A DNA stretch of 64,000 bases from Deltaproteobacteria bacterium (lineage in GTDB: Bacteria; Chloroflexota; Dehalococcoidia; Dehalococcoidales; BS750m-G39): contig JAUVYB010000001.1 of assembly GCA_030603275.1 (NCBI GenBank), positions 83,832 to 147,831 on the forward strand, given 5' to 3'. Positions 48,028-58,516 of this stretch are shown one piece after another. The notes beneath the pieces are model-generated. The model was not told where the DNA came from, did no database searches, and saw only the letters and a program-made list of their open reading frames with translations. Numbering within the stretch: the first letter of the stretch is position 1; each line of letters opens with the position of its first letter. Made by a program: the position numbers and the translations under genes.

Positions 48028-48086
48028 AGTGGAGATAGGGTGACAATAGGCAGAACTTTGGAACTTACCTTTAGTCTCGCTATTTA
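48028..48086 (+). repeat. ~58-bp repeat, copy 2 (downstream of GH26/BcsA module)
   Basis: aagtggagatagggtgacaataggcagaactttggaacttacctttagtctcgctatt. Confidence 0.6.
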
Positions 48087-48140
48087 ACCCAACTTCCACT
48101 AAAACTTATTAATCGATGTAAACGCCTTCCTGCCAAACCA

Positions 48141-48851
48141 TTATTTAATACGGGGAATCCGGGTTACAGTTTTGCTCCAGATGAACTCCTTGATCTTTTC
48201 ATCCGATCTGAACTTCCCCATATCGTAATGTTCATAATGAACAATTTCGGCCAGCTCTCTGCGGAAGGAAGCCCGCTCTCTTACCGGACGAAGTGCCTTA
48301 TCACTTTTCTCCTTTTCCTCATCAGGATACCCCAGTGGTACAATATGGTCAACGGTATATACATCAGGAATCCCTAACAACTTCCTAATTTGTACTTCTC
48401 GTAACTCAGTCTGCATTGTAGCCCAGGCCGTAGCCAGGCCGAAGCTTGCTGCGGCTAGTTGTAGAGTATAAATAGAAATAGCCAAACTCTGACGTAAGAG
48501 AACTTCTCCTGGGAGATGAACAGGGTATGTCTCTTGCAACCGTCGATCACCACAGACTATGATGAGGACTGGCGCAGTAGATAAATGAGGTTGGACTGCT
48601 ACTGCCCAATACATAGTTGGGTCGGCTTTTCGTATTTTTTTGTATCCCGATGTAATGCTCTGCGTTATGCTCTTCTTTGTCGCAACATCTTGAACTACTA
48701 CAAATTCCCATGGCTGCGAGTTCCCGGCAGAAGGTGAATGTCTAGCTGCTTCAAGCACCTTCTCCAGAATTTCCTTCGGTACTGGATCGGATTTAAACCT
48801 GCGGAAGCTCCTCCTCTTCTTAACAAGTTCAAGGAAATCGTCATAATTCAT
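48141..48851 (-). CDS. Nitroreductase family protein
   Basis: LVKKRRSFRRFKSDPVPKEILEKVLEAARHSPSAGNSQPWEFVVVQD. Confidence 0.92.
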   Translation of the reverse strand: MNYDDFLELVKKRRSFRRFKSDPVPKEILEKVLEAARHSPSAGNSQPWEFVVVQDVATKKSITQSITSGYKKIRKADPTMYWAVAVQPHLSTAPVLIIVCGDRRLQETYPVHLPGEVLLRQSLAISIYTLQLAAASFGLATAWATMQTELREVQIRKLLGIPDVYTVDHIVPLGYPDEEKEKSDKALRPVRERASFRRELAEIVHYEHYDMGKFRSDEKIKEFIWSKTVTRIPRIK

Positions 48852-49239
48852 AGCAACTCCTATCTTCTAAATAGTTGGTAAGAGTTAAGGTCATCCAATA
48901 CCTGAGGAAACTGGAAATAGTTTAACCAAGTATATAATAACCTAAACCACCATGTACATTTTACAATATATAGTGAAGAGACCCTCTTTGCAAATGCCAG
49001 CACAAACTTCCCAGTAAGAAAGATTGCCATGACCAAATCCGAGGAGCTTTGGTTTCCTTAAGATTTATGACGCGATTTATTGCTTACTGCAACACGGTAC
49101 GTCTCTTTGTCGCCTAAGTAGTAACATTGTAGCGGTATGTTAAGCGTTTTTGGTGGAAGTTTTGAGAAACAGGTCTCAATGAGGGCAACTTGAACTAATG
49201 TTCAGGGGGAAACGAGGCCACCTGGCTTGGGTGGATTGG

Positions 49240-49312
49240 TGGAGATAGGGGGATTCGAACCCCCGACCTCTGCCATGCGAAGGCAGCGCTCTCCCGATTG
49301 AGCTATATCCCC
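49240..49312 (-). tRNA. tRNA-Ala(CGC)
   Basis: GGGGATATAGCTCAATCGGGAGAGCGCTGCCTTCGCATGGCAGAGGTCGGGGGTTCGAATCCCCCTATCTCCA; loop TTCGCAT; encoded CCA. Confidence 0.95.
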
Positions 49313-49383
49313 ACCTACAGCCAGAATTATAGCATATACCTTCCTTGTCAGCCATCAGCATTGTTGCTATACTGAAATTTGCC

Positions 49384-50847
49384 ATGGAATACGAAACCAT
49401 CATCGGGCTGGAGGTTCACGCCCAGCTTTTAACTAAGAGCAAGATGTACTGCCGCTGCAGCACCGCTTATGCCAGTGCCCCACCCAACACCCATGTCTGC
49501 CCGGTCTGCCTGGGGATGCCCGGGGTACTGCCCACCATCAACCAGCAGGCGGTAGAATTCACCGTGATGACGGCCCTGGCCCTCAACTGCACCATCTCCG
49601 ATTACACCAAGTTCGACCGCAAAAACTACCCCTACCCGGACCTGATGAAAGGCTACCAGATTTCCCAGTACGATGCCCCTATCGGCCATGATGGCTGGCT
49701 TAACATTGAGGTCGACGGCAAAAAGAGGAAGGCGGGTATAACCCGCGTCCACCTTGAGGAAGACGTGGCCAAGCTGCTCCACCGCACTCCCAAAAACGAG
49801 GAGTCCTACAGCCTGGTAGATGTCAACCGCTCCGGGGTGCCGCTGATGGAGGTTGTCGGCGAGCCCGACCTGCGCTCCCCCGAAGAAGCCAGGCAGTACC
49901 TGATAAAGCTGCGGACCATCCTCCAGTACCTCGGCGTGTCCACCGGCAATATGGAGGAGGGCAGCTTCCGCTGCGACGCCAACATCAGCATCCGCCCGAT
50001 GGGGAGCGCCGATACTTTAGCCAAGGCCGAGATTAAAAATATGAACAGCTTTAGAGCCGTCTACCTCGCCCTGGAACATGAAGCCCGGAGACAGAGAAAG
50101 CGGGCCGACGAGGGCAAAAAACTGCCCCAGGAAACGAGGGGGTGGGTGGAGGCCAAGGGGATAACGGTTGCCCAGCGCAGCAAGGAGTATGCCCATGACT
50201 ACCGCTACTTTCCCGAACCCGACCTCCCCCCGCTGGTGCTCAAGCCGGAGTGGGTAGAAGAGATAAGGGCAAAGCTGCCCGAGCTTCCCGAAGCCAGGCG
50301 CGACCGCTTAATGGCCGAATACGGCCTGCCTGCCTATGACGCCAACCTCATTACCGGCTCTAAAGACATGGCCGACTATTTTGAAGACTGCCTCAAAGGG
50401 TCCAGAGCCGAACCGGCTCAAGCCAGGGAACTAAGCAAGTGGCTTTTGGGAGAAACCAGCCGCATAATGAATGTTTACAGTATCGATATAAACGAGTTTA
50501 AGAAAAAAGTAAGGCCTGAAAATTTTACCGGGTTGCTAGCCTTAGAGTCGAGTAATGCCGTTAACACTGCCAGTGCTAAATTTGTGCTTGAGGAAATGTT
50601 TAATAGCGCTAGAACTGCTCAAGAGATTATTAACGAGAAAGGGCTTACCCAGATAAGCGATACCCGGCAGCTTGAAGAAACCGTGCTTGACGTGATAAAC
50701 TCTAATGTTCAGGCGGTAGCCGATTATAAGGCAGGCAAGCAGCAATCGCTTAAGTTCCTGATGGGGCAGGTAATGAGGGCTACCGGAGGCCGGGCTAACC
50801 CCAAGCTGGTAATTGAATTACTGGGGAAGAAGTTAGGGGAAGGTTGA
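49384..50847 (+). CDS. gatB: Asp-tRNA(Asn)/Glu-tRNA(Gln) amidotransferase subunit B (ATG 49384 preferred)
   Basis: YETIIGLEVHAQLLTKSKMYCRCSTAY...HVCPVCLGMPG. Confidence 0.96.
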   Translation: MEYETIIGLEVHAQLLTKSKMYCRCSTAYASAPPNTHVCPVCLGMPGVLPTINQQAVEFTVMTALALNCTISDYTKFDRKNYPYPDLMKGYQISQYDAPIGHDGWLNIEVDGKKRKAGITRVHLEEDVAKLLHRTPKNEESYSLVDVNRSGVPLMEVVGEPDLRSPEEARQYLIKLRTILQYLGVSTGNMEEGSFRCDANISIRPMGSADTLAKAEIKNMNSFRAVYLALEHEARRQRKRADEGKKLPQETRGWVEAKGITVAQRSKEYAHDYRYFPEPDLPPLVLKPEWVEEIRAKLPELPEARRDRLMAEYGLPAYDANLITGSKDMADYFEDCLKGSRAEPAQARELSKWLLGETSRIMNVYSIDINEFKKKVRPENFTGLLALESSNAVNTASAKFVLEEMFNSARTAQEIINEKGLTQISDTRQLEETVLDVINSNVQAVADYKAGKQQSLKFLMGQVMRATGGRANPKLVIELLGKKLGEG

Positions 50848-50848
50848 A

Positions 50849-51070
50849 ATGCAGACCTATCTCAATATAGCACAGATAATACTATCCACGGCCCTGATAA
50901 TAGCCGTTCTGCTGCAGGTTAAAGGCGGCGGGCTGGGGGGTATCTTCGGTCAGGCGGACTCCGTCTACCGGACCAAGCGGGGAGCGGAAAAAACCCTGTT
51001 TCAACTGACCATCGTCTTAGTTGTATTATTTATTGTCCTCTCTATAGTTGCTCTCAGAGTCGGCCAGTAA
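50849..51070 (+). CDS. secG: Preprotein translocase subunit SecG
   Basis: LLQVKGGGLGGIFGQADSVYRTKRGAEKTLFQLT. Confidence 0.92.
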   Translation: MQTYLNIAQIILSTALIIAVLLQVKGGGLGGIFGQADSVYRTKRGAEKTLFQLTIVLVVLFIVLSIVALRVGQ

Positions 51071-51157
51071 CTAAACGGCAATGGCTCCCATAATAATTTT
51101 AACCACCATTAAATTATACCTGTTTAACCGAATAGCCATGGCTCATAAGGAGGAGAG

Positions 51158-52051
51158 GTGAAGCTGAAAGTATGGTTTCTCGAAACCAGGCCGCAGTTCC
51201 TGCTTCTTTCAGTGGTGCTGTCTTTCCTCGGTATAAGCATCGCCTGGTATGGCGGTTACTTCCATCTCGGCTACGCCCTGCTCACCTTTCTGGGGCTGCT
51301 GCTGTGCCACATCAGTGTCAATGTCCTCAACGACTACTTTGACTATAAAAGCGGGATAGACCTGGCCACCAGGCGCACACCTTTTAGCGGCGGCAGTGGC
51401 ATCCTGCCTGCCTCCCTGCTCAAGCCCAGGCAGGTGCTCTGGTTCGGGCTAATCTCCCTAATGCTGGCGGTGCCCATCGGCGTCTACTTCGTTCTCGCCC
51501 GGGGCTGGGGTCTGCTGCCCCTCCTGATACTCGGTGCCCTGTGCACGGTTATCTATACCCCGCTGCTGACCAAAGTGGGGTTCCCGGAGTGGGCTCCCGG
51601 GGCGGGGATGGGAACCCTGCCGGTTCTGGGGGCTTACTTCATTCAGACCACGGTTTATACCTTCCCGGCGGTTATTGCCGCCATACCCTCGGGTCTCCTG
51701 GTGTTTAATCTGCTCCTGCTCAATGAATTCCCCGACGTAGAAGCCGATAAGAAAGCAGGCCGGAAAACGACGCCCATCCTCATCGGCAAAACAAGGGCAT
51801 GGATAGTCTATTCCGCCCTGACGGTGGCGGTCTATCTGTGGATAATCGGCTGGGTGATAGCCGGCATAATGCCCGCCTTCTCTCTGCTCGCCCTGCTCAC
51901 CCTCCCCTTGGCCATCAAGGCAATCCGGGGCAGCCGTAAGCACGAGGATATGAACCGGCTGGTGCCGGCCATGGCTAACAACGTTCAGGTCGTCCTGCTG
52001 ACCCAGTTCCTGCTGGGCGTCGGCTATATTCTGGGGAGGGTCTTCGGTTGA
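51158..52051 (+). CDS. UbiA-family prenyltransferase (MenA-like)
   Basis: NVLNDYFDYKSGID; NEFPDVEADKKAGRKTTPILIGK; multi-TM. Confidence 0.88.
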   Translation: MKLKVWFLETRPQFLLLSVVLSFLGISIAWYGGYFHLGYALLTFLGLLLCHISVNVLNDYFDYKSGIDLATRRTPFSGGSGILPASLLKPRQVLWFGLISLMLAVPIGVYFVLARGWGLLPLLILGALCTVIYTPLLTKVGFPEWAPGAGMGTLPVLGAYFIQTTVYTFPAVIAAIPSGLLVFNLLLLNEFPDVEADKKAGRKTTPILIGKTRAWIVYSALTVAVYLWIIGWVIAGIMPAFSLLALLTLPLAIKAIRGSRKHEDMNRLVPAMANNVQVVLLTQFLLGVGYILGRVFG

Positions 52052-53757
52052 CACCGGTCGACCTGGTCTTACTTCACCCCCCCAGCGTCTATGACTTCCG
52101 TGAGAAGGCCATTCTCTACGGGCCGGTGGCCGACCTGATTCCGTCCTCTTCCATATTTGAGATGTACCCCATCGGCTTTACCAGCATCGCCGAATACCTG
52201 GAAGCCGCCGGCTACCGGGTGCGCATCGTCAACCTGGCGGTGCGGATGCTGAACGATAAAAAATTCGACGCCGAGGCCTTTATCAAGCGGCTGGAGGCGC
52301 CCCTCTTCGGCATTGACCTGCACTGGCTGGTAAGCTCCCACGGGGCTATAGAGGTGGCCAAAATAGTGAAGCGGTGCCACCCCGAAGCTAAAGTAATCTT
52401 CGGCGGCTTTTCCTCGTCCTATTTCTATAAGGAGCTGATGGGCTACCCGGAGGTTGACTACGTGATGAGGGGCGACACCACCGAGGAGCCGCTGCGGCAG
52501 CTTATGGCCTGCCTCAAGCATAAGCGTGAGCCGGAAGAGGTGCCCAATCTGGTCTGGCGCAACGCGCAGGGCGAGGTGCGGGAAAACCCCTTCTCTTATA
52601 TCCCCACCGACCTGAGCCCGGTCATGGTCAGCCACTTTGAAAATACCGTGCGCTCGGTTATCCGCTACCGGGACCTGGCCAGCTATGCCCCGTTCAAGGG
52701 CTGGGCGCAGTACCCCATTACGGCGGTGCTCACCTGCAAGGGCTGTAACGAAAACTGCGTTATCTGCGGCGGCTCCGCCGCCGCCTTCAGGAAGTTCTAC
52801 GGGCGGGATAGGGCTGTCTTCCGCTCCCCGGAAGCGGTGGTTCAGGATATAAAGCAGATTGAGCGCTTCAGCACCGGCCCTATCTTTATCCTGGGCGACC
52901 TGCTCCACGCCGGGGAAGACTACGCCCATGAGGTCCTGCGCCGGCTGGAGAAACTCAGGGTGAAAAACCAGCTGATTTTTGAGCTGTTCAACCCCGCCCC
53001 CCGGGATTTACTGCACCGGATGAGCCGCGCCTGCCCCAACTTCTGCCTGGAAATTTCCCCCGAATCCCATGACCCCAGGGTAAGAAAAGCCTCCGGCAGG
53101 AACTACTCCAACGAAGACCTGGAGCAAACGCTGGCTGATGCTCTTGACGCCGGCTGCGGGCGGCTGGATATTTTCTTTATGATCGGCCTGCCCCGGCAGA
53201 CGCCGAAGTCGGTAATGGATACCGTTGACTACTGCGATTACCTGTTCCAGAAGTTTAACGGCGATAAACGGTTCTCCCCGTTCATCGCCCCCATCTCCCC
53301 CTTCCTCGACCCGGGCAGCCTAGGCTTTGAGCAGCCGGAGCGTCACGGCTACCAGGTCCTGTTCAAAACGCTGGAGGAGCACCGCCGGGCGCTGGTAGCC
53401 CCTTCCTGGAAGTACTCCTTAAACTACGAGACAAGGTGGATGACCCGCCAGCAGATTGTGGACACGGCCTACGAGGCGATACTGCGCTTAAACCGCATGA
53501 GGGCAAAATACTGTGCCATCTCCGTCGAGATGGCCGATATCGGGGAGCAGCGCATCAAGGCGGCCTGGGAGATGGCCAATCACATTGACGGCATTATAGA
53601 CCGGGGCGACTTGAGGGAGCTGCCCATGTTAAAACCGCAGATAGACGAGATAAACGCCTTTCCGGTGGTGGAGAGAAAACAGCTGGAGCTGCCTGTTGGG
53701 CTGGTTAAGCTTAAATTTTTGCGTTCGTTCTGGTTCTGGCTAACCGGAAAGAAGTAG
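52048..53757 (+). CDS. B12-binding-domain radical SAM protein (TTG start)
   Basis: VDLVLLHPPSVYDF; LTCKGCNENCVICGGS (CxxxCxxC); IFFMIGLPRQT. Confidence 0.88.
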   Translation: MTPVDLVLLHPPSVYDFREKAILYGPVADLIPSSSIFEMYPIGFTSIAEYLEAAGYRVRIVNLAVRMLNDKKFDAEAFIKRLEAPLFGIDLHWLVSSHGAIEVAKIVKRCHPEAKVIFGGFSSSYFYKELMGYPEVDYVMRGDTTEEPLRQLMACLKHKREPEEVPNLVWRNAQGEVRENPFSYIPTDLSPVMVSHFENTVRSVIRYRDLASYAPFKGWAQYPITAVLTCKGCNENCVICGGSAAAFRKFYGRDRAVFRSPEAVVQDIKQIERFSTGPIFILGDLLHAGEDYAHEVLRRLEKLRVKNQLIFELFNPAPRDLLHRMSRACPNFCLEISPESHDPRVRKASGRNYSNEDLEQTLADALDAGCGRLDIFFMIGLPRQTPKSVMDTVDYCDYLFQKFNGDKRFSPFIAPISPFLDPGSLGFEQPERHGYQVLFKTLEEHRRALVAPSWKYSLNYETRWMTRQQIVDTAYEAILRLNRMRAKYCAISVEMADIGEQRIKAAWEMANHIDGIIDRGDLRELPMLKPQIDEINAFPVVERKQLELPVGLVKLKFLRSFWFWLTGKK

Positions 53758-53811
53758 CCTTCTTATATATCTTTTCCCAACCCCCCAATCATTTTAATTA
53801 TATTTAAGGTG

Positions 53812-53895
53812 ACCCTATCCCCTTTATCCCCTTCCCCTTGGCAAGGGGAAGGGGAATTATTTTTTTAAGAAGAGGGGGCAAAGCCCCCTCTTAAA
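53812..53895 (+). repeat. Dispersed intergenic repeat, family A (copy 4)
   Basis: ccctatcccctttatccccttccccttggcaaggggaaggggaattatttttttaagaagagggggcaaagccccctcttaaac; two hairpins. Confidence 0.8.
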
Positions 53896-53919
53896 CACCC
53901 CGTTAAATTAGCCAATTGA

Positions 53920-54555
53920 TTATCCGCTATGTTTAATTTCCAGCGAACCTTTTTGACTTTCCCCCCAATCACCAAAGACTACATACGTAATTCTGAGTCT
54001 CGTTGATTTAATAGCAAGCTCTTTACGCCTTCTGAGTCTCAATGTGCCCAGATGTGTATAATTATCTACATAACAAGTGTATTCGGGTTTATCACCACTA
54101 TAAAAAGTAACTACAAAGGTATCAGCACCACCTGATGGTTTTCCGGACAGTCTATCACCCTCTAACTCGCGAATTAGATATTTTTCAAAAATGCTTGGTA
54201 TCTCCAATTGTATTTGATATGTGCTTGCAATCTTATCCCCTTTGTTATATGCAAAAATTGGGATTGTGTGTTCTTCCTGCCCCATATCGATAGACTTCCT
54301 AGTTGTACCACTTTCGTCAAAGGTCAGTTTAAGAAGCGGCCGAGACAGAGACTTGCGAAATTTTGCTGTTGCAAATAGTAAGGAGAAGATTATACCTATG
54401 GTAGCTACCGCACTGAACAGCAGTTGTGCGTTAGCATATTTCAACGAGTCTTCCTGTAATGCAAACGGGCTCCAGAAACATGACCATAGAATCGCGCCAA
54501 GAATTAGGATTACAAAAATTGTGGCAGGCCAATAGTAATTTCGCCAAAAGCTCAT
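53920..54555 (-). CDS. Hypothetical membrane protein
   Basis: Two N-terminal TM segments and a soluble C-terminal domain; AT-rich versus neighbours. Confidence 0.55.
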   Translation of the reverse strand: MSFWRNYYWPATIFVILILGAILWSCFWSPFALQEDSLKYANAQLLFSAVATIGIIFSLLFATAKFRKSLSRPLLKLTFDESGTTRKSIDMGQEEHTIPIFAYNKGDKIASTYQIQLEIPSIFEKYLIRELEGDRLSGKPSGGADTFVVTFYSGDKPEYTCYVDNYTHLGTLRLRRRKELAIKSTRLRITYVVFGDWGESQKGSLEIKHSG

Positions 54556-54574
54556 ATTACACCTCCTAACAAGA

Positions 54575-55969
54575 TTACCGTCTCCGCTCCCAGCGTATCA
54601 CCGTGCCTTCAGGGGTATCCTCAAGGGTTACGCCTAGCTCACTCAACTCTGCCCGTATCTCATCCGCCCGCTGCCAGTTCTTCTCTTTCCGGCATTTCAG
54701 GCGTTCCTCAATAAGACGATTAACCTTTTGTTCAATCTCTTGCTCTGGCTCTCGTATGGTAAGGTCAAAGGGGTCAAGCTTTAAGCCCAGAATATCACGG
54801 GCAAGCTCGGAAATAACGTACCGAGCGCCTATAAAACTAATACCCGCATCACCGGCTTGGTTTACAGCCCTGGCTAAATCAAACAGTACCGCCAGCGCTT
54901 TGGCGGTATTAAAATCATCGTCCATCGCCTCAATAAACTGCTTGCGGTAAGGCTCGGCATCCAGAGCTTCCCCTTTACCCCCGGTTGGGTCATCCCTTGA
55001 AACCACTCGCAGTAATCTCTCTCCTGCGTTTTGTGCCGCCTCCAGCCCCTCCTCGGAGTAGGTCAGCGGGCTGCGGTAGTGGGAGTTTAATATAAAAACA
55101 CGAATAGCGTCGGGGCTGTACTTTGCCAGCGCCTGCTTGATGGTTATCAGGTTGCCCAGGGACTTGCTCATCTTGTCCCCACCCAGCTGCACCAGCCCGT
55201 TATGCAGCCAGTACCTGACAAAGGGTTTCTTGCCGGTAAAGCTCTCGGACTGGGCAATCTCGTTCTCGTGGTGGGGGAAGATCAGGTCCTGCCCCCCGCC
55301 GTGGATGTCCAGGGTATCCCCCAGGTATTTCAAAGACATGGCGCTGCACTCGATATGCCAGCCCGGCCTGCCCTGCCCCCAAGGAGAATCCCAGTACGGC
55401 TCGCCCGGCTTGGTCGCCTTCCAGAGGACAAAATCCATGGGGTCCTCTTTTTCCTCGCTGCCGATGGCGCACTCGCCGGCCATCATATCGTCCAGGCTGC
55501 GGTGGGAGAGCCTGCCGTAGTCAGGGTCGTTCCTCACCCGGAAGTAGACGCTGCCGCCGGCGGGATAGGCGTGCCCCTTATCTATCAGGCCCCCTATCAC
55601 CTCGATGATTTTAGGTATCTCTTCGGTAGCCCTGGGGTAGACATCGGTCTCCGCCCTGACGATATTCAGTGCTTTCATATCTTCGTCAAAGCTGTTGATG
55701 TACTTCTCGGCCAGCTCACTGGGGGCGATGCCCAGTTTATTGGCCCGGTCGATAATCTTGTCGTCGATATCGGTTATATTCTGCACATACCTGACCGTAT
55801 ATTTTTTATAGCGCAGGTAGCGCCGGACGACGTCAAATATGACGTAGCTCATGGCATGGCCGATATGGGCGTCAGCATAGGGGGTAACACCGCAAACGTA
55901 TATCTTTACCTCGTCGCTCTGCGGCGAAAACTCTTCTTTTTTACCGGAGAGGGTATTATATACCTTCAT
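54575..55969 (-). CDS. cysS: Cysteine--tRNA ligase
   Basis: [54 protein letters not shown]. Confidence 0.96.
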   Translation of the reverse strand: MKVYNTLSGKKEEFSPQSDEVKIYVCGVTPYADAHIGHAMSYVIFDVVRRYLRYKKYTVRYVQNITDIDDKIIDRANKLGIAPSELAEKYINSFDEDMKALNIVRAETDVYPRATEEIPKIIEVIGGLIDKGHAYPAGGSVYFRVRNDPDYGRLSHRSLDDMMAGECAIGSEEKEDPMDFVLWKATKPGEPYWDSPWGQGRPGWHIECSAMSLKYLGDTLDIHGGGQDLIFPHHENEIAQSESFTGKKPFVRYWLHNGLVQLGGDKMSKSLGNLITIKQALAKYSPDAIRVFILNSHYRSPLTYSEEGLEAAQNAGERLLRVVSRDDPTGGKGEALDAEPYRKQFIEAMDDDFNTAKALAVLFDLARAVNQAGDAGISFIGARYVISELARDILGLKLDPFDLTIREPEQEIEQKVNRLIEERLKCRKEKNWQRADEIRAELSELGVTLEDTPEGTVIRWERRR

Positions 55970-56619
55970 CTTTCTTTCTTGCCGGTTTCTTTCTTGTCAG
56001 GAGGCCGGCGTTTCTCCAGCCCGGCGATTCTTTTTTCCAGGTCTTCCAGCCTCTCCCCTACCGGGTCGGGCAGCTTCTCCACGGTATCGGTATCGGGGTT
56101 CCTCATCGCCACCACCCGCCCCGGCACCCCGACCACGGTAGCGTTGGGCGGCACCGAGTTTATCACCACCGAGCCGGCGCCGACCTTGGCGTTATCGCCG
56201 ATGGTGATGTCCCCGATAATCTGTGCCCCCACCCCCACCACCACGTTTTTGCCCAGGGTGGGGTGGCGCTTTACGTGCTGCTGGCTGGTCCCGCCCAGGG
56301 TCACCCCCTGGTAGAGGGTAACGTTGTCGCCAATCACCGAGGTCTCGCCGATAACCACCCCCATGCCGTGGTCAACGAAAAAGCCCTCGCCGATTTTAGC
56401 CCCGGGGTGAATCTCGATGCCGGTAAAAAAGCGGCTGCAATGAGAGATAAGCCGGGGCAGCACCGGAACGTGCCACCGGAACAGGGTGTGGGCCAGGCGG
56501 TGGTTTTGGCGGGCATGAAAGCCGGGGTAGGCCAGCAGAATCTCCAGGGTGCTGACCGCCGCCGGGTCATGGTCAAAAGCCGCCTTAATATCTCTTTTTA
56601 TGCTGCTGCAAAGTCCCAT
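55966..56619 (-). CDS. cysE: Serine O-acetyltransferase
   Basis: [42 protein letters not shown] hexapeptide repeats. Confidence 0.95.
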   Translation of the reverse strand: MGLCSSIKRDIKAAFDHDPAAVSTLEILLAYPGFHARQNHRLAHTLFRWHVPVLPRLISHCSRFFTGIEIHPGAKIGEGFFVDHGMGVVIGETSVIGDNVTLYQGVTLGGTSQQHVKRHPTLGKNVVVGVGAQIIGDITIGDNAKVGAGSVVINSVPPNATVVGVPGRVVAMRNPDTDTVEKLPDPVGERLEDLEKRIAGLEKRRPPDKKETGKKER

Positions 56620-56624
56620 TTAAG

Positions 56625-57116
56625 TCAATCTCCGGTTATTAAGACCACGGCCTGAGCCGCTATTCCCTCCCCTTTACCCACAAGCCCCAGGCCGTTAGCG
56701 GTGCTGGCCTTGACGCTTACCCGGTCTACCTCGATACCGAGGGTCTGGCTTAAGCTCTGCCGCATCCGGTCGATGAACCCGGCCAGCTTGGGCTCCTCGG
56801 CGATAACCGTGGCATCGATGTTAACTATCCGCCAGCCCTTGGCGGCCAGCTTTTCCCTCACCTCTTCGAGCAGAATCAAGCTGGAGATATCCTTGTACTG
56901 CGCTTCGCCGGGCGGGAAATGGCCGCCGATGTCACCCAGTGCGGCCGCGCCGAGCAGGGCGTCGATAACGGCATGAGTGAGCACATCGGCGTCACTCCAG
57001 CCGTCAAGACCCTTACCGAAGGGTATCTCCACCCCCCCGATAACGAGCTTCCTCCCCTTGACCAGGGGGTGGGCATCATAGCCAATGCCAACCCGCAGCT
57101 TATTTTCCACGCTCAA
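56625..57116 (-). CDS. ispF: 2-C-methyl-D-erythritol 2,4-cyclodiphosphate synthase
   Basis: RVGIGYDAHPLVKGRKLVIGGVEIPF; GWSDADVLTHAVIDALLGAAALGDIG. Confidence 0.96.
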   Translation of the reverse strand: MSVENKLRVGIGYDAHPLVKGRKLVIGGVEIPFGKGLDGWSDADVLTHAVIDALLGAAALGDIGGHFPPGEAQYKDISSLILLEEVREKLAAKGWRIVNIDATVIAEEPKLAGFIDRMRQSLSQTLGIEVDRVSVKASTANGLGLVGKGEGIAAQAVVLITGD

Positions 57117-57783
57117 GCAGAGCCTCCGCTATTAACAGGTCATCACTGTTGGTTATCTTTATATTATCATAAGAGCCCATATAGAGCTTAACCTTATTGC
57201 CCAGTGCCTCCACCAGCGAGGCATCGTCGGTCACCTCGCCTGCTGCCTTCCGGTAGGCTTTAGAGATTATACCGACACGAAACACCTGCGGAGTCTGCAC
57301 CGCCCATAGATTTTGACGTGGCGGCGTCTGGCGCACTATTCTATCTTCCCCGGCCATCTTAATAGTATCGATGACGGGAACGGCGGCTGCCGCCGCCCCG
57401 GTCTCTTTAGCCGCCTCCAGACCCCGCTCGATTAATTCTTTAGTCACCAGGGGGCGGGCGCCGTCGTGGATTACCACCCAGTCACATTTATCAAGCTGCT
57501 TTAGCCCCGCCGCCACCGAATCCTGCCGCCTTTTCCCCCCGGCGCAGACCTCTATGGGCCTGGACCACTCCTCCCCGCCTATCAGCTTACGGCACTTTTC
57601 CACATTATTTTCACTCACTACCACTACTATCTGGTCAACTGCTTTACAGCTGTCAAAGGCATCAAGCACATAGGAAAGTGCCGGCTTTCCCCCCAATTGG
57701 ACAAAGACCTTATCAACTCCGTTCATCCGCCGGCTCTCCCCGGCGGCAACAATAACTGCGCCCACTTTTTGAGGGTTGTTCAT
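57100..57783 (-). CDS. ispD: 2-C-methyl-D-erythritol 4-phosphate cytidylyltransferase
   Basis: VGAVIVAAGESRRMNGVDKVFVQLGGKPALSYVL; VVIHDGARPLV; QTPQVFR. Confidence 0.95.
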   Translation of the reverse strand: MNNPQKVGAVIVAAGESRRMNGVDKVFVQLGGKPALSYVLDAFDSCKAVDQIVVVVSENNVEKCRKLIGGEEWSRPIEVCAGGKRRQDSVAAGLKQLDKCDWVVIHDGARPLVTKELIERGLEAAKETGAAAAAVPVIDTIKMAGEDRIVRQTPPRQNLWAVQTPQVFRVGIISKAYRKAAGEVTDDASLVEALGNKVKLYMGSYDNIKITNSDDLLIAEALLERGK

Positions 57784-57825
57784 TAATTTCCCATCTTCCT
57801 TTACTGACTTAACAGACTTCTGACT

Positions 57826-58437
57826 CTATGCCCAAGTCGGCGGGCGCTGTAAAATGAATCCATCTGCCCTTTTTACTTTATCCGGGAGAAGACTGTGGGC
57901 AAGCTTCGCCCGACCAATATGCAGATACGCATGAGCCACACCAATGAGTTCAATGGACGAGCGTTTGGGTGGGAAGGCTACAACAACACGTTTTTGCGCA
58001 AATGTATTTTTAATAGACATGACAAGCGGTACCAGGTCACTGTCAGCCGACAACAGTAACGCAGTATCAAATTTATTTTTAGCAGCATCTGAAAACATTT
58101 CTACTGCAATATTCACATCTGTCATCTTTTCATTTGGAACTCGGTCTTTAAACCCACAATGTGGGCACTCACGTGGATTCAGCTGGTACTTCCCATAAAA
58201 TATCTCAAGGTTGGGTAAGGTTTCAAGTGCCTCAAGAAATGTAGACTGCCGCTTTTCCTTGTCTGATGACCCAATGACTCTTGCCGTGAAATATTTGGTC
58301 ATGCTCAACTCTTGATTGAATTTAATGAGATTCTGCACCAGAAGTTGAACGTTAAGCCAATAGAATCGCCGCCAGCCCTTTTCCCTTAAACCGAAATATA
58401 GGTTAAATCCATCTATGTAGGCGATAACTCTATTCAT
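57826..58437 (-). CDS. NYN-domain (PIN-like) protein
   Basis: VIAYIDGFNLYFGLR; KMTDVNIAVEMFSDAAKNKFDTALLLSADSDLVPLV; CPHC. Confidence 0.87.
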   Translation of the reverse strand: MNRVIAYIDGFNLYFGLREKGWRRFYWLNVQLLVQNLIKFNQELSMTKYFTARVIGSSDKEKRQSTFLEALETLPNLEIFYGKYQLNPRECPHCGFKDRVPNEKMTDVNIAVEMFSDAAKNKFDTALLLSADSDLVPLVMSIKNTFAQKRVVVAFPPKRSSIELIGVAHAYLHIGRAKLAHSLLPDKVKRADGFILQRPPTWA

Positions 58438-58481
58438 TGTATCCCCTAATCAATTTTGTTAACCATGGCGTAATAATCATA

Positions 58482-58510
58482 TTGACATTCATTATATTCT
58501 ATGCTAGTAT
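58482..58510 (+). promoter_or_regulatory. Orphan sigma-70-type promoter TTGACA-N17-TAGTAT
   Basis: TTGACA 58482-58487, TAGTAT 58505-58510, 17-nt spacer; no downstream plus-strand ORF. Confidence 0.6.
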
Positions 58511-58516
58511 TACCAT

